From: an uncultured Eubacteriales bacterium
GTDB taxonomy: Bacteria; Bacillota; Clostridia; Oscillospirales; Acutalibacteraceae
NCBI GenBank assembly: GCA_934501135.1
Contig: CAKSUE010000038.1
Location: forward strand, 1-7,120
Reading direction: 5' to 3'
DNA length: 7,120 bases
Shown in pieces: positions 1 through 6,677 of the stretch. Every line of letters starts with the position of its first letter. The stretch's first letter is position 1. The notes below the pieces were generated by a model. It was given only the letters and a program-made list of their open reading frames with translations. It had not been told where the DNA came from and did no database searches. A program made the position numbers and the translations under genes.

Positions 1-1441
1 GTCCAACTATCTTTTCTTTAATATTTTCTTCAAGTTTTGATAATTTTCTTAATTGATTTTCTTGTATTTTTGAAGAAGGTATTCCTGTCCATAATTCAAT
101 AACACGTGCAATATCTTCATCTTTTACACTATTATTTAAGGATATATTAGATATTTCATTTAATTTTGGTTCTAATCTAGCTAACTCACAACGCACGTCT
201 GCAAGCCTTTCATAATCAACTTCTTCAGCAGCAGAAATTTGCTCTTCTTCTTCTTTTAAAATATCTATCTCATGTTTTAGTTTATCGTACTCTTCCATAT
301 TTTTGTTACGAAGCGCAGAATAAGCACAAGCCTCGTCTAAAAGATCAATTGCTTTATCTGGCAAAAATCTATCTGTAATATATCGCTCAGATAAATTAAC
401 ACAATTTCTAATTAAGTTATCAGATATTTTTACTCTATGGTAATTTTCATAATATGACTTAATTCCTAACAGAACATTAATAGTATCATCTATAGATGGC
501 TCTACAACTGTAACTGGTTGGAATCTTCGTTCCAATGCTGAATCTTTCTCAATATATTTCCTATATTCATTAAACGTAGTTGCACCAATAACTTGAATTT
601 CTCCTCTTGAAAGAGCTGGCTTAAGTATGTTTGCAGCATTCATCGACCCTTCTGCATCACCGGTTGAAACCAAATTATGAACTTCATCTATAAATAAAAT
701 AATATTTCCAGCCTCTTTAACTTCTTCAATTAAGCCCTTAATTCTGCTTTCAAATTGACCTCTGAACTGTGTTCCAGCAACAAGTGCTGTAAGATCTAAT
801 AAATGTATTTCTTTATTCTTCAGCCTATAAGGAACATCTCCTTTAGCTATTCTAATAGAAAGCCCTTCAGCAATAGCAGTTTTTCCTACACCAGGTTCAC
901 CAATAAGGCAAGGATTGTTTTTAGTTCTTCTGCTTAATATTTGTACAACTCTAGAAATTTCTTTATCTCTGCCTATAATTCTATCTAATTCACCATTCCT
1001 TGCTTTCTTAGTAAGATTGTAGCAATAAGTATCTATATGTTTTCTCTTTTTTTGCTTTTCATGTTTTCTTTTCTCAGACTTTTTCGATTTACCTTTGTTT
1101 TCGTTCGGTTCTTCCTCTATATTTTCCAGGCTATCATTTTTTAATTGATCGTTAATAATGTTATTGAAAAAAGATGGAAAGGTGGGTGCTCCTCCATGTA
1201 TAAAGTCATCATTATCGTTATCAAAGTTTTCATTTAAATTCATATTCATAAACTCATCTAATTGACCTTGCATTAATTCAAGGTCTTCATCAGTAATTCC
1301 CATTTTATCCATTATATCTGTTACAGGCTTAACACCCAATTCCTTTGCACACATTATACATAGACCTTGTGTAGAATCATCATTGCGATTTGTAGAAATA
1401 AAGACAACCGCAGGCCTTTTTTTGCATTTTGAACAAAGCAT
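1..1441 (-). CDS. ATP-dependent Clp protease ATP-binding subunit, zinc-finger (ClpE/ClpC-like) Hsp100, 3' end outside window
   Basis: AAA+ unfoldase of the ClpC/ClpE group; such proteins unfold damaged or tagged substrates in the cytoplasm and usually feed ClpP. The 480 visible residues cover the N-terminus, the first ATPase domain and the middle domain; the sequence stops as the second ATPase domain begins (KIVG). Seen: a four-cysteine zinc-finger motif (C3xxC6, C28xxC31), a poorly conserved acidic then Lys-rich linker (about 60-136), Walker A GEPGVGKT (181-188), Walker B with D252-E253, sensor-1-like GATT (286-289), Arg-finger region ERR (304-306), PDKAIDLLDEA (361-371), a charged coiled-coil middle region (about 378-432) with a UVR-like stretch, and the WTGIP linker (451-455). 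The Clp_N repeats of classical ClpC are absent, so the layout resembles ClpE. ATG at 1439-1441 has a strong AAGGAG site 7 nt upstream. Symbol left blank because clpC and clpE cannot be separated without the C-terminus. Confidence 0.95.
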   Translation of the reverse strand, partial: MLCSKCKKRPAVVFISTNRNDDSTQGLCIMCAKELGVKPVTDIMDKMGITDEDLELMQGQLDEFMNMNLNENFDNDNDDFIHGGAPTFPSFFNNIINDQLKNDSLENIEEEPNENKGKSKKSEKRKHEKQKKRKHIDTYCYNLTKKARNGELDRIIGRDKEISRVVQILSRRTKNNPCLIGEPGVGKTAIAEGLSIRIAKGDVPYRLKNKEIHLLDLTALVAGTQFRGQFESRIKGLIEEVKEAGNIILFIDEVHNLVSTGDAEGSMNAANILKPALSRGEIQVIGATTFNEYRKYIEKDSALERRFQPVTVVEPSIDDTINVLLGIKSYYENYHRVKISDNLIRNCVNLSERYITDRFLPDKAIDLLDEACAYSALRNKNMEEYDKLKHEIDILKEEEEQISAAEEVDYERLADVRCELARLEPKLNEISNISLNNSVKDEDIARVIELWTGIPSSKIQENQLRKLSKLEENIKEKIVG

Positions 1442-1531
1442 ATTATTTCTCCTTAACATTGTAATACAATATTTTATTATATATTATCAATAGTTTTTAT
1501 AAGTTTTCCAATATCCGTAACCATTCTATTA
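1442..1531 (-). other. Spacer between pgsA and the Clp ATPase gene
   Basis: Ninety very AT-rich bases. I see no GC-rich hairpin followed by a T run, so no terminator. A TATAAT lies at 1476-1481 (minus strand) but has no -35-like hexamer 16-18 nt upstream. A TTGATA at 1485-1490 pairs with TATTAC at 1461-1466 at an 18-nt spacing, but would start the transcript almost on the ribosome binding site. A separate Clp promoter is therefore possible but unsupported; read-through from the cvpA promoter is the simpler reading. Confidence 0.4.
1449..1454 (-). promoter_or_regulatory. Ribosome binding site of the Clp ATPase gene
   Basis: AAGGAG on the minus strand, 7 nt before the ATG at 1441. It fixes the start of a gene whose other end is outside the window, and places the zinc-finger cysteines at the very N-terminus. 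Confidence 0.8.
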
Positions 1532-2128
1532 TTATTTAATTATATTATCTGTCGATTTGTCTGGGTCATTGCCTAAAATTTGTAAAAATAGTATAAAATA
1601 CTTAATTAAAGCAAAAAACATTAACACAACGGTAATACACATTAAAGTAATTGTTAAAGTTATATTTTCAATTCCCCATAGTGCTTTTAATAATACTATT
1701 ATAGCAACAGACACATAAAATACTATAGTTGCAATTTTTCCATACCATTGTGCTGGTGGTGGAGTTTTATGTTTTTTCAACAAAATTAGCCCAGCTAAAA
1801 GCATTAAAATCTCCTTAACTAATAATATAATTATAATTGGCATTATCACAGGAATTTTTATGCACATACAAATTACAACTGAAGCTAAAGTTATTTTATC
1901 TGCAACTGGATCTAACATTGCACCAAGCTTAGTTATCTGATTAAATTTTCTTGCTATATACCCATCAAACATATCACTAAGACCTGATATGGCAATCATT
2001 ATAGCAGCCATAAGATAATCGTCTTTTAAAAAATAGTACACAAAAGGTCCTATGATTATTATCCTTAATATAGACAATAGGTTTGGTATATTACAATTTT
2101 CTTTAAAACTTTTGGTTTTAATCAACAA
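1532..2128 (-). CDS. pgsA: CDP-diacylglycerol--glycerol-3-phosphate 3-phosphatidyltransferase
   Basis: Integral membrane enzyme that joins CDP-diacylglycerol and sn-glycerol-3-phosphate to give phosphatidylglycerolphosphate, the committed step to phosphatidylglycerol and cardiolipin. The complete CDP-alcohol phosphotransferase signature is visible: D52xxDG(55-56)xxAR(59-60), eight residues, G69xxxD73xxxD77, where the Asp residues bind metal and CDP. The N-terminal NIPNLLSILRI (13-23) is also typical of PgsA, and several hydrophobic helices follow. Length (198 aa) is normal for the family. The start is TTG: codons 1 and 2 are both TTG, and an in-frame TAA a few codons upstream excludes a longer form. 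GGAGG lies only 4 nt before the first TTG but 7 nt before the second (2125), so the real protein may be one residue shorter. A 29-nt gap separates it from cvpA. Other CDP-alcohol transferases (phosphatidylserine or cardiolipin synthases of this superfamily) are less likely given length and N-terminus. Confidence 0.93.
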   Translation of the reverse strand: MLIKTKSFKENCNIPNLLSILRIIIIGPFVYYFLKDDYLMAAIMIAISGLSDMFDGYIARKFNQITKLGAMLDPVADKITLASVVICMCIKIPVIMPIIIILLVKEILMLLAGLILLKKHKTPPPAQWYGKIATIVFYVSVAIIVLLKALWGIENITLTITLMCITVVLMFFALIKYFILFLQILGNDPDKSTDNIIK

Positions 2129-2132
2129 AATA

Positions 2133-2137
2133 CCTCC
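2133..2137 (-). promoter_or_regulatory. Ribosome binding site of pgsA
   Basis: GGAGG (within GGGGAGGT) on the minus strand. It lies 4 nt before the TTG at 2128 and 7 nt before the TTG at 2125, so it favours the second TTG as initiator. Confidence 0.7.
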
Positions 2138-2157
2138 CCAATCTTATAATATAAGTT

Positions 2158-2889
2158 CTACAAACTAAAATGAATATCGCTTTTCATTCTATTTACAAAA
2201 AAATTGTATATCATATTATTATCATAAAAGTTCTTAAATAAAAAAGTAGATTCTATAGTGTTCTTTGAAAATATATTAGGTATACTACCCATCATTGGTA
2301 AAAACATTCTTAATAAAAAAGTAATCAATAATATTAATACAAAACATTTTAATGCCGCAATTATTGCCCCTATAATCTGATCTATTTGCCGTAAAACTGG
2401 AAACCTAGATACCTTTCCAACAACTTTTGTTAACAAGTTAATTGGTATAATTACAATCAAAAATATAAACGGCATTAATATAGTTTTAATAATACTTATT
2501 ATAGTAGGATAAAACAATTCTACAAGTGCATAAGATGCATTTCCGGCAGAACTTTCAATGACATTTCCAACCACATTTGATGTTATCCCACAAAAAGTCA
2601 GTGCATTGGATAATATATTTGGTAAGCCATTAAACACAGCCAAGGCCTTTTCGTTTAGATCATGTTCAACATATTCATTAAGAATATCATTTATATTCAC
2701 CAATAATGTATCCCTAACAAAGTTATCGTATATAAACAAGGATACGATTCTAGATAAATATGCTGATAGAAAAATAGCAATAATTGTTCCTACAAAACCT
2801 ACAAGAGATTTAATTAACCCCTTTTTAAAACCTGAAACTATAAATACAATAAATAGTATTATGATACTAACATCTAGAAATATACCCAA
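2158..2889 (-). CDS. cvpA: CvpA family integral membrane protein
   Basis: CvpA/colicin V production-like membrane protein, 243 aa. The family is widespread; in E. coli it is needed for colicin V export and in several bacteria affects envelope integrity, but its molecular activity is not settled. Seen: first hydrophobic helix (about 5-19) followed directly by the typical GFKKG turn (20-24), a second helix (about 26-45), a polar central segment (about 58-120), a third helix (about 128-155), then VLRQIDQIIGAIIAALKCF (165-183), matching the conserved last part where a Gly-rich helix returns to the membrane. The start is TTG (2887-2889) with AGGGAG 5 nt upstream; an in-frame TGA five codons upstream leaves no room for a longer product. 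It is first gene after the promoter at 2945-2973 and is followed by pgsA, so both likely share a transcript. Confidence 0.85.
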   Translation of the reverse strand: MGIFLDVSIIILFIVFIVSGFKKGLIKSLVGFVGTIIAIFLSAYLSRIVSLFIYDNFVRDTLLVNINDILNEYVEHDLNEKALAVFNGLPNILSNALTFCGITSNVVGNVIESSAGNASYALVELFYPTIISIIKTILMPFIFLIVIIPINLLTKVVGKVSRFPVLRQIDQIIGAIIAALKCFVLILLITFLLRMFLPMMGSIPNIFSKNTIESTFLFKNFYDNNMIYNFFVNRMKSDIHFSL

Positions 2890-2894
2890 GGCTT

Positions 2895-2900
2895 CTCCCT
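2895..2900 (-). promoter_or_regulatory. Ribosome binding site of cvpA
   Basis: AGGGAG on the minus strand, 5 nt before the TTG initiator at 2889. It supports the TTG start where no ATG is available nearby. Confidence 0.6.
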
Positions 2901-2944
2901 CTCAATCAAATACCTACTTTCCTTTTACTATTTTTCAGCTTTGT

Positions 2945-2973
2945 ATTATAACATAATGAACAAAATTTAACAA
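2945..2973 (-). promoter_or_regulatory. Sigma-A-type promoter for cvpA-pgsA(-clp)
   Basis: Minus strand: -35 TTGTTA (2968-2973, 4 of 6 to TTGACA), exactly 17 nt spacer, -10 TATAAT (2945-2950, perfect). Transcription would begin near 2938, leaving an untranslated leader of about 50 nt before the cvpA start. This is the best promoter in the window and sits in its longest non-coding gap. Confidence 0.7.
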
Positions 2974-2982
2974 GATTTGACA
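2966..2982 (-). promoter_or_regulatory. Possible operator: degenerate tandem heptad on the -35 (CtsR-like; overlaps a Spo0A-box-like 9-mer)
   Basis: Minus strand reads TGTCAAA, 3 nt, TGTTAAA, overlapping the -35. The CtsR operator is RGTCAAA-NAN-RGTCAAA; 11 of its 15 specified positions match (both R positions are T, the middle spacer A is C, one C is T). The first heptad also lies in ATTGTCAAA (2976-2984), 8 of 9 to the Spo0A box TTTGTCRAA. Position and the Clp gene downstream make CtsR attractive, but in AT-rich DNA this may be chance. Confidence 0.25.
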
Positions 2983-3031
2983 ATAAAATAATTATTACGA
3001 AACAGTAAACATTTGTAAACTAATCTTATTT

Positions 3032-4246
3032 CTATACAAAAATTTTATAAATATCACTTACAGCGAGAACATATACAACATGGTGTGAAAACATATCAAT
3101 CTGTTTACTGTCCTCTCCAACGAATTTATCTCCTTTTTTCTGCCCTTTTAGATCATATTTGTGTACCATATCAGATTCTAAAATAACTATATTTTTATCC
3201 TTTAACGATACATCTTTAACTTTAAATTCCGTATCTAAATCTAGCTTTTTATTACCATTTGTACTAAATGAAATCACACTGCAATTTCTGCCATCTTCAG
3301 TAAGAGATAAAGAAATAATTGAACCATCATTATAATAATTTTTAAAACATTTTAAAATTCTACCATCATATGAAAAATTATTAATCTCACCCTTAGAAGT
3401 ATTAAAAAAAGTTATTTCTTTGTCACCAACAGCGGACATATTATTCTCTGTTAAAAATGATACTGAAAATATCATATTATCATTATACTCAAATACAGAC
3501 TTAGGAGATTCTGTTTTAAAATCAAAAATATACACTGCAGACTTTATATTTTCATTCTCAGAGGAAATACCAGATGCAACAGCATAATTACCTTTTTTGT
3601 TAATAGCAACATCAGTTATGTAATACTCCGAGAAATAATATTTATATTTTTCCTCATTTTTTTCAGAGTATAACGTCATTTCACTAAGATACCCATTAGA
3701 CTCACACACAGTAATATAATCTCCTTTTTCAGAAATTGCTGCTGCTACGATATTATTATCTAAGTTACCTTTATAAGCTGTTGATTTGCCATATTCTATT
3801 TGAATCCCCTTACCACCAACATTGTAAATTATTGCTCTGTTACCATTTACTTTAAGTTTCGGGGATGCAAAACTATGCTGTTCATTAGCAATTTGCTTAC
3901 CATTCTTATTTAAGGAAGTAAATGATATATCACTAACCATGGCAATATTTTTATTCATAATTTTAAAATTATTATTTTCCACAATCGTTCCATCTATATC
4001 CACAGGGTAACCTTGTCCACCACCAAAACCAAGTAAATCTTCATAGATCCAACCAACTATGTTTTCAGTTGAAAGCTTATCCCTATTAAAAAACGTGAAT
4101 ACAAATACCATACACACTAATACAATGAAAAAAGACAACATCAATCTTCTCTTAGGATTTTTGCTTACTTTTTTATCGTATATATCATTATTTTTAATGT
4201 TATAATCTTGTTTTTCTTGCAAATCGCTTCCCCTTTTAGCCCCCAT
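3032..4246 (-). CDS. DUF5711-like membrane-anchored protein, probable extracytoplasmic beta-propeller
   Basis: Function unknown. Seen: a basic cytoplasmic N-terminus (KKVSKNPKRR, 25-34), one transmembrane helix (about 35-53), a short linker, GGGQGYPVDI (75-84), then some 320 polar residues rich in short beta-strand patterns (for example IVAAAISEKGDYITVCESNG, 166-185, and VAINKKGNYAVASG, 213-226) spaced like WD40/PQQ-type blades. I assign it to DUF5711 from memory of clostridial proteins with this layout and neighbourhood; this needs a profile search. The fold and outward orientation (positive-inside rule) are inference. It follows truA by 1 nt, so it is probably coupled to it. The start is uncertain: ATG at 4246 has only GGGGTGA about 10 nt away, whereas TTG at 4222 (codon 9) has AAAGGGG at 7 nt. 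The TTG form would be 396 aa and keeps the membrane helix. Confidence 0.75.
   Translation of the reverse strand: MGAKRGSDLQEKQDYNIKNNDIYDKKVSKNPKRRLMLSFFIVLVCMVFVFTFFNRDKLSTENIVGWIYEDLLGFGGGQGYPVDIDGTIVENNNFKIMNKNIAMVSDISFTSLNKNGKQIANEQHSFASPKLKVNGNRAIIYNVGGKGIQIEYGKSTAYKGNLDNNIVAAAISEKGDYITVCESNGYLSEMTLYSEKNEEKYKYYFSEYYITDVAINKKGNYAVASGISSENENIKSAVYIFDFKTESPKSVFEYNDNMIFSVSFLTENNMSAVGDKEITFFNTSKGEINNFSYDGRILKCFKNYYNDGSIISLSLTEDGRNCSVISFSTNGNKKLDLDTEFKVKDVSLKDKNIVILESDMVHKYDLKGQKKGDKFVGEDSKQIDMFSHHVVYVLAVSDIYKIFV
4230..4236 (-). promoter_or_regulatory. Possible internal ribosome binding site in the DUF5711-like gene
   Basis: AAAGGGG on the minus strand, 7 nt before an in-frame TTG (4220-4222). 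It is better placed than the site upstream of the annotated ATG and may mark the true start, as other genes here also use TTG. Confidence 0.35.
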
Positions 4247-4247
4247 T

Positions 4248-5033
4248 TTAAATATTCACCCCATCATTGTAAAAGACTTTGTTTAAATAAAGCCCACACG
4301 CCCTTGCAGTTGGTCCAGCTTTAGACCTATCTTTTCCCTTTATTATTTCACTAATTTCATTTATATGTATTTTTCCCTGAGCTACACGAAGCAAAGTCCC
4401 TACCATAATTCGAACCATGTTATATAAAAAACCATCTGCACTAACTTTCATAAGTACCATATTTTCATCTCTGGTAACAGTAAAACTCTTAACTGTCCTT
4501 TCCATATTTCCCATTTTTCTTTTATCTAGTGTACAAAAAGATGTAAAATCATATCTACCCACAAAAAGCTGAGCCGCTTCATTTAATAATTTTTCATCCA
4601 AATTATACCAATAGTGATATGCATATCCATCTAAAAATGGGTCCCTTATGCTATGATTCCAAATCTTATATACATATTCCTTTCCGCAACACGAATATCT
4701 TGCATGAAAATCACTATCAACTTCTACACATTTATTAACAGCTATATCCAATGGCAAATATCTATTTAATGCTGCCACTAGTCTTTCACAAGGAATAGTA
4801 TGGTCAGTTTTAAAACTTATACAATACATATTTGCATGAACTCCTGTATCGGTTCGGCTGCATCCTTTAATATCAATGCTACTCCCTAATACACGAAACA
4901 ACGATTTCTGGAATGTTTCCTGCACACTTATGGCATTATTCTGTATTTGCCACCCGTGATAGTTCTTTCCATCATAAGAAATATTTAAGAGAAGGTTCCT
5001 TATCTTTGGACTTGCGGAAACTTTATGTTGCAC
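4248..5033 (-). CDS. truA: tRNA pseudouridine(38-40) synthase TruA
   Basis: Converts uridines 38-40 of the anticodon stem-loop of many tRNAs to pseudouridine. From the GTG at 5033 the protein is 261 aa, normal for TruA. Visible family motifs: SYDGKNYHGWQIQ (19-31), SRTDTGVHA (59-67) with catalytic Asp62, FHARYS followed by KEYVYKI (109-124), GFLYNMVRIMVGTLL (201-215) and the C-terminal AGPTARACGLYL (239-250). I chose GTG over the more upstream ATG at 5069 because AGGAG sits 7 nt before the GTG, while the longer form adds MFYCFIMFRSDY, unlike any TruA N-terminus, and would overlap ecfT by 70 nt. Even so it overlaps the last 34 nt of ecfT, suggesting translational coupling. ecfA-ecfA-ecfT-truA is a common order in Firmicutes. 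The residue after GPT is Arg rather than the more usual Ala; I attach no meaning to it. Confidence 0.95.
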   Translation of the reverse strand: MQHKVSASPKIRNLLLNISYDGKNYHGWQIQNNAISVQETFQKSLFRVLGSSIDIKGCSRTDTGVHANMYCISFKTDHTIPCERLVAALNRYLPLDIAVNKCVEVDSDFHARYSCCGKEYVYKIWNHSIRDPFLDGYAYHYWYNLDEKLLNEAAQLFVGRYDFTSFCTLDKRKMGNMERTVKSFTVTRDENMVLMKVSADGFLYNMVRIMVGTLLRVAQGKIHINEISEIIKGKDRSKAGPTARACGLYLNKVFYNDGVNI

Positions 5034-5815
5034 ATAATCACTCCTAAACATAATAAAACAGTAAAACAAATAAAAATAAAATCTAGTTTAGAAAGTTTTA
5101 AAACCTTCATTCTTGTTCTTCCAATCCCACCCCGGTAACATCTACATTCCATAGCTACCGCTAAATCGTAGGCTCTTTTAAAGGAAGATATAAATAAAGG
5201 TATTATTATTGGTATTAATGCTTTTACTCTTTGTGTAATGCCTCCACTTTCTAGGTCTGCTCCTCTAGACTTCTGAGCACTCATAATTTTATCAGTTTCT
5301 TCAAGTAATGTTGGTACAAACCTTAGCGCTATAGTCATCATCATTGCAATTTCAGACACTCCAACTTTAAAAAATTTTAATGGTTTCATTATTCTTTCCA
5401 ATGCATCTGTTAGATCAGTTGGAGTAGTTGTAAATGTTAATACAGAACTTATCAGTATAAGACTTATTATCCTTATAGATATAAAAATACTATTATTAAT
5501 TCCCTGCATTGTTATAGTCATAAATCCAAGCTTAAAAATTGGATCTCCACCACCATAAAATAAATTTAATACAGATGTAAAAATAACTATTAAGATAACT
5601 GCTTTAAGGCTTCGTATATATATTTTTAATTTCACTCCTGAAAATAACACAAGTAGTATTGTAGTGAAAACTATTAACCCTAATGAAAGATAATTAAAAG
5701 TGCAAAATACCAATATAATAAATGTAAATATACATAATATTTTTGCTCTCGGATCTATAGAATGCAAAATTGATCTACCCGGTACATATTGGCCTAAAGT
5801 TATATCGCTAACCAT
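5000..5815 (-). CDS. ecfT: ECF transporter transmembrane (T) component EcfT
   Basis: Membrane scaffold that couples the EcfA1/EcfA2 ATPases to exchangeable substrate-binding S components, powering uptake of vitamins and related cofactors. The 271-aa length and the N-terminus [27 protein letters not shown] (1-27) are typical of group II EcfT. Hydrophobic helices occur at about 26-60, 70-86, 110-130, 198-212 and 244-262. The cytoplasmic coupling helices that insert into the ATPases are represented by SAQKSRGADLESGG (179-192) and AMECRCYRGGIGRTR (221-235), carrying the two XRX motifs as Ser-Arg-Gly (183-185) and Cys-Arg-Cys (224-226); both arginines are kept, but the second is usually Ala-Arg-Gly. 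ATG at 5815 overlaps the ecfA2 stop by 8 nt (ATGGTTAG), with AGAGAGGA upstream inside ecfA2. No S component lies in the window, consistent with a shared module. Confidence 0.93.
   Translation of the reverse strand: MVSDITLGQYVPGRSILHSIDPRAKILCIFTFIILVFCTFNYLSLGLIVFTTILLVLFSGVKLKIYIRSLKAVILIVIFTSVLNLFYGGGDPIFKLGFMTITMQGINNSIFISIRIISLILISSVLTFTTTPTDLTDALERIMKPLKFFKVGVSEIAMMMTIALRFVPTLLEETDKIMSAQKSRGADLESGGITQRVKALIPIIIPLFISSFKRAYDLAVAMECRCYRGGIGRTRMKVLKLSKLDFIFICFTVLLCLGVIMCNIKFPQVQR
5041..5045 (-). promoter_or_regulatory. Ribosome binding site of truA, inside ecfT
   Basis: AGGAG on the minus strand, 7 nt before the GTG at 5033. It lies within the ecfT coding sequence and decides the truA start in favour of GTG over the ATG at 5069. 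Confidence 0.75.
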
Positions 5816-6677
5816 TAGTTATAGATTCCTCTCTTAATAGACTTAATATCTGTTCAACAGCTTGATCTACGGTCAAAATATCAGTATCAAAATTATATCC
5901 TTTATCTTTTAATTTTTTCATAATCCGTGTTATTTGTGGAACTCTTAATCCAATTTTATTTAAGTCATCAGCCCTTGAAAAAATATTTCTTGGTGTGTCA
6001 AACATTTCTATTTTTCCATTCGACATAACTAAAATTTTGTTTGCAATCTGTGCTATATCCTCCATATTATGTGAAACAAAGATGATAGTATTTCTTCTTT
6101 CTCTATGGTAATCTACTATCTGTTTTAACAAAGATCTCCTACCTAATGGATCTAGCCCTGCAGTTGGTTCGTCCAATATTAATACATCTGGAGCCATAGA
6201 AATTATGCCAGCAATAGCAGCTCGCCGTTTTTCTCCACCAGAAAGATCTAGTGGCGACTTATACAATAAACTCTCACTTAAACCGGCAAATCTAGCAGCT
6301 TCTAAAACCCTGTTCCTAATCTCCGACTTACTTAGCTTCATATTAGATGGACCAAATTCTATATCTTTATAAACAGTTTCTTCAAAAAGTTGATATTCAG
6401 GATATTGAAACACCATTCCTACTTTAAATCTAATTTCTCTAATTTTCTTAGGTTGCTCCCAAATATCTCTTCCCTCTAGCAATACTTTTCCTGAAGTTGG
6501 CCTTAATAAACCGTTTAGTTGTTGAATTAACGTTGATTTTCCTGAGCCTGTATGGCCTATCAACCCAATAAATTCACCTTTTTCAATTGATATATTTATA
6601 TTTGCAAGTGCAGTTTTTTCAAATCCTGTACCAGCGCCATATATATAACCTAAATCTTTTGTCTCTATTATTGGCAT
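5808..6677 (-). CDS. ecfA2: ECF transporter ATP-binding protein EcfA2
   Basis: One of the two ABC ATPases of the energy-coupling module, hydrolysing ATP at the cytoplasmic face with EcfA1 and EcfT. Numbering from the ATG at 6677 (289 aa): Walker [10 protein letters not shown] (41-49), Q-loop Q91 in [14 protein letters not shown] (89-102, characteristic of the EcfA2/CbiO2 type), signature LSGGEKRR (145-152), Walker [14 protein letters not shown] (165-177) with catalytic Glu170, and switch His203 in VSHNMED. A C-terminal extension (about 228-289) follows, as in EcfA proteins and as in the preceding paralogue. The start [13 protein letters not shown] is chosen because GGAGG lies 7 nt upstream; a frame open to 6716 would add 13 residues ([13 protein letters not shown]) and overlap ecfA1 by 49 nt. 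With the chosen start the overlap with ecfA1 is 10 nt. All ATPase residues are intact. Confidence 0.94.
   Translation of the reverse strand: MPIIETKDLGYIYGAGTGFEKTALANINISIEKGEFIGLIGHTGSGKSTLIQQLNGLLRPTSGKVLLEGRDIWEQPKKIREIRFKVGMVFQYPEYQLFEETVYKDIEFGPSNMKLSKSEIRNRVLEAARFAGLSESLLYKSPLDLSGGEKRRAAIAGIISMAPDVLILDEPTAGLDPLGRRSLLKQIVDYHRERRNTIIFVSHNMEDIAQIANKILVMSNGKIEMFDTPRNIFSRADDLNKIGLRVPQITRIMKKLKDKGYNFDTDILTVDQAVEQILSLLREESITNG

Larger units (their letters stand above)
2890..3031 (-). other. Intergenic region between the DUF5711-like gene and cvpA
   Basis: This 142-nt gap holds the cvpA promoter, the possible operator and the leader. I find no convincing intrinsic terminator for the upstream operon: the only palindrome noticed, AATAATTATT (about 2988-2997), is AT-only. 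Further upstream there is a direct repeat GTAAAC at 3005-3010 and 3015-3020 (plus strand), spaced one helical turn apart. Confidence 0.5.

Noticed and set aside
1461..1490. Separate promoter for the Clp gene (TTGATA, 18 nt, TATTAC)
   Set aside because: The -10 is poor and the start point would fall on the ribosome binding site; the nearby perfect TATAAT at 1476-1481 has no -35.
2558..2956. Plus-strand open frame of 132 codons opposite cvpA
   Set aside because: It runs antisense to a clear cvpA and across its promoter, has no recognisable motif, and looks like a shadow of the cvpA codon pattern.
2985..3031. Intrinsic terminator after the DUF5711-like gene
   Set aside because: Only an AT-only palindrome is present, with no GC stem and no following T run.
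5034..5069. Longer truA beginning at the ATG at 5069
   Set aside because: The added residues do not resemble TruA, the overlap with ecfT would reach 70 nt, and AGGAG is placed for the GTG at 5033.
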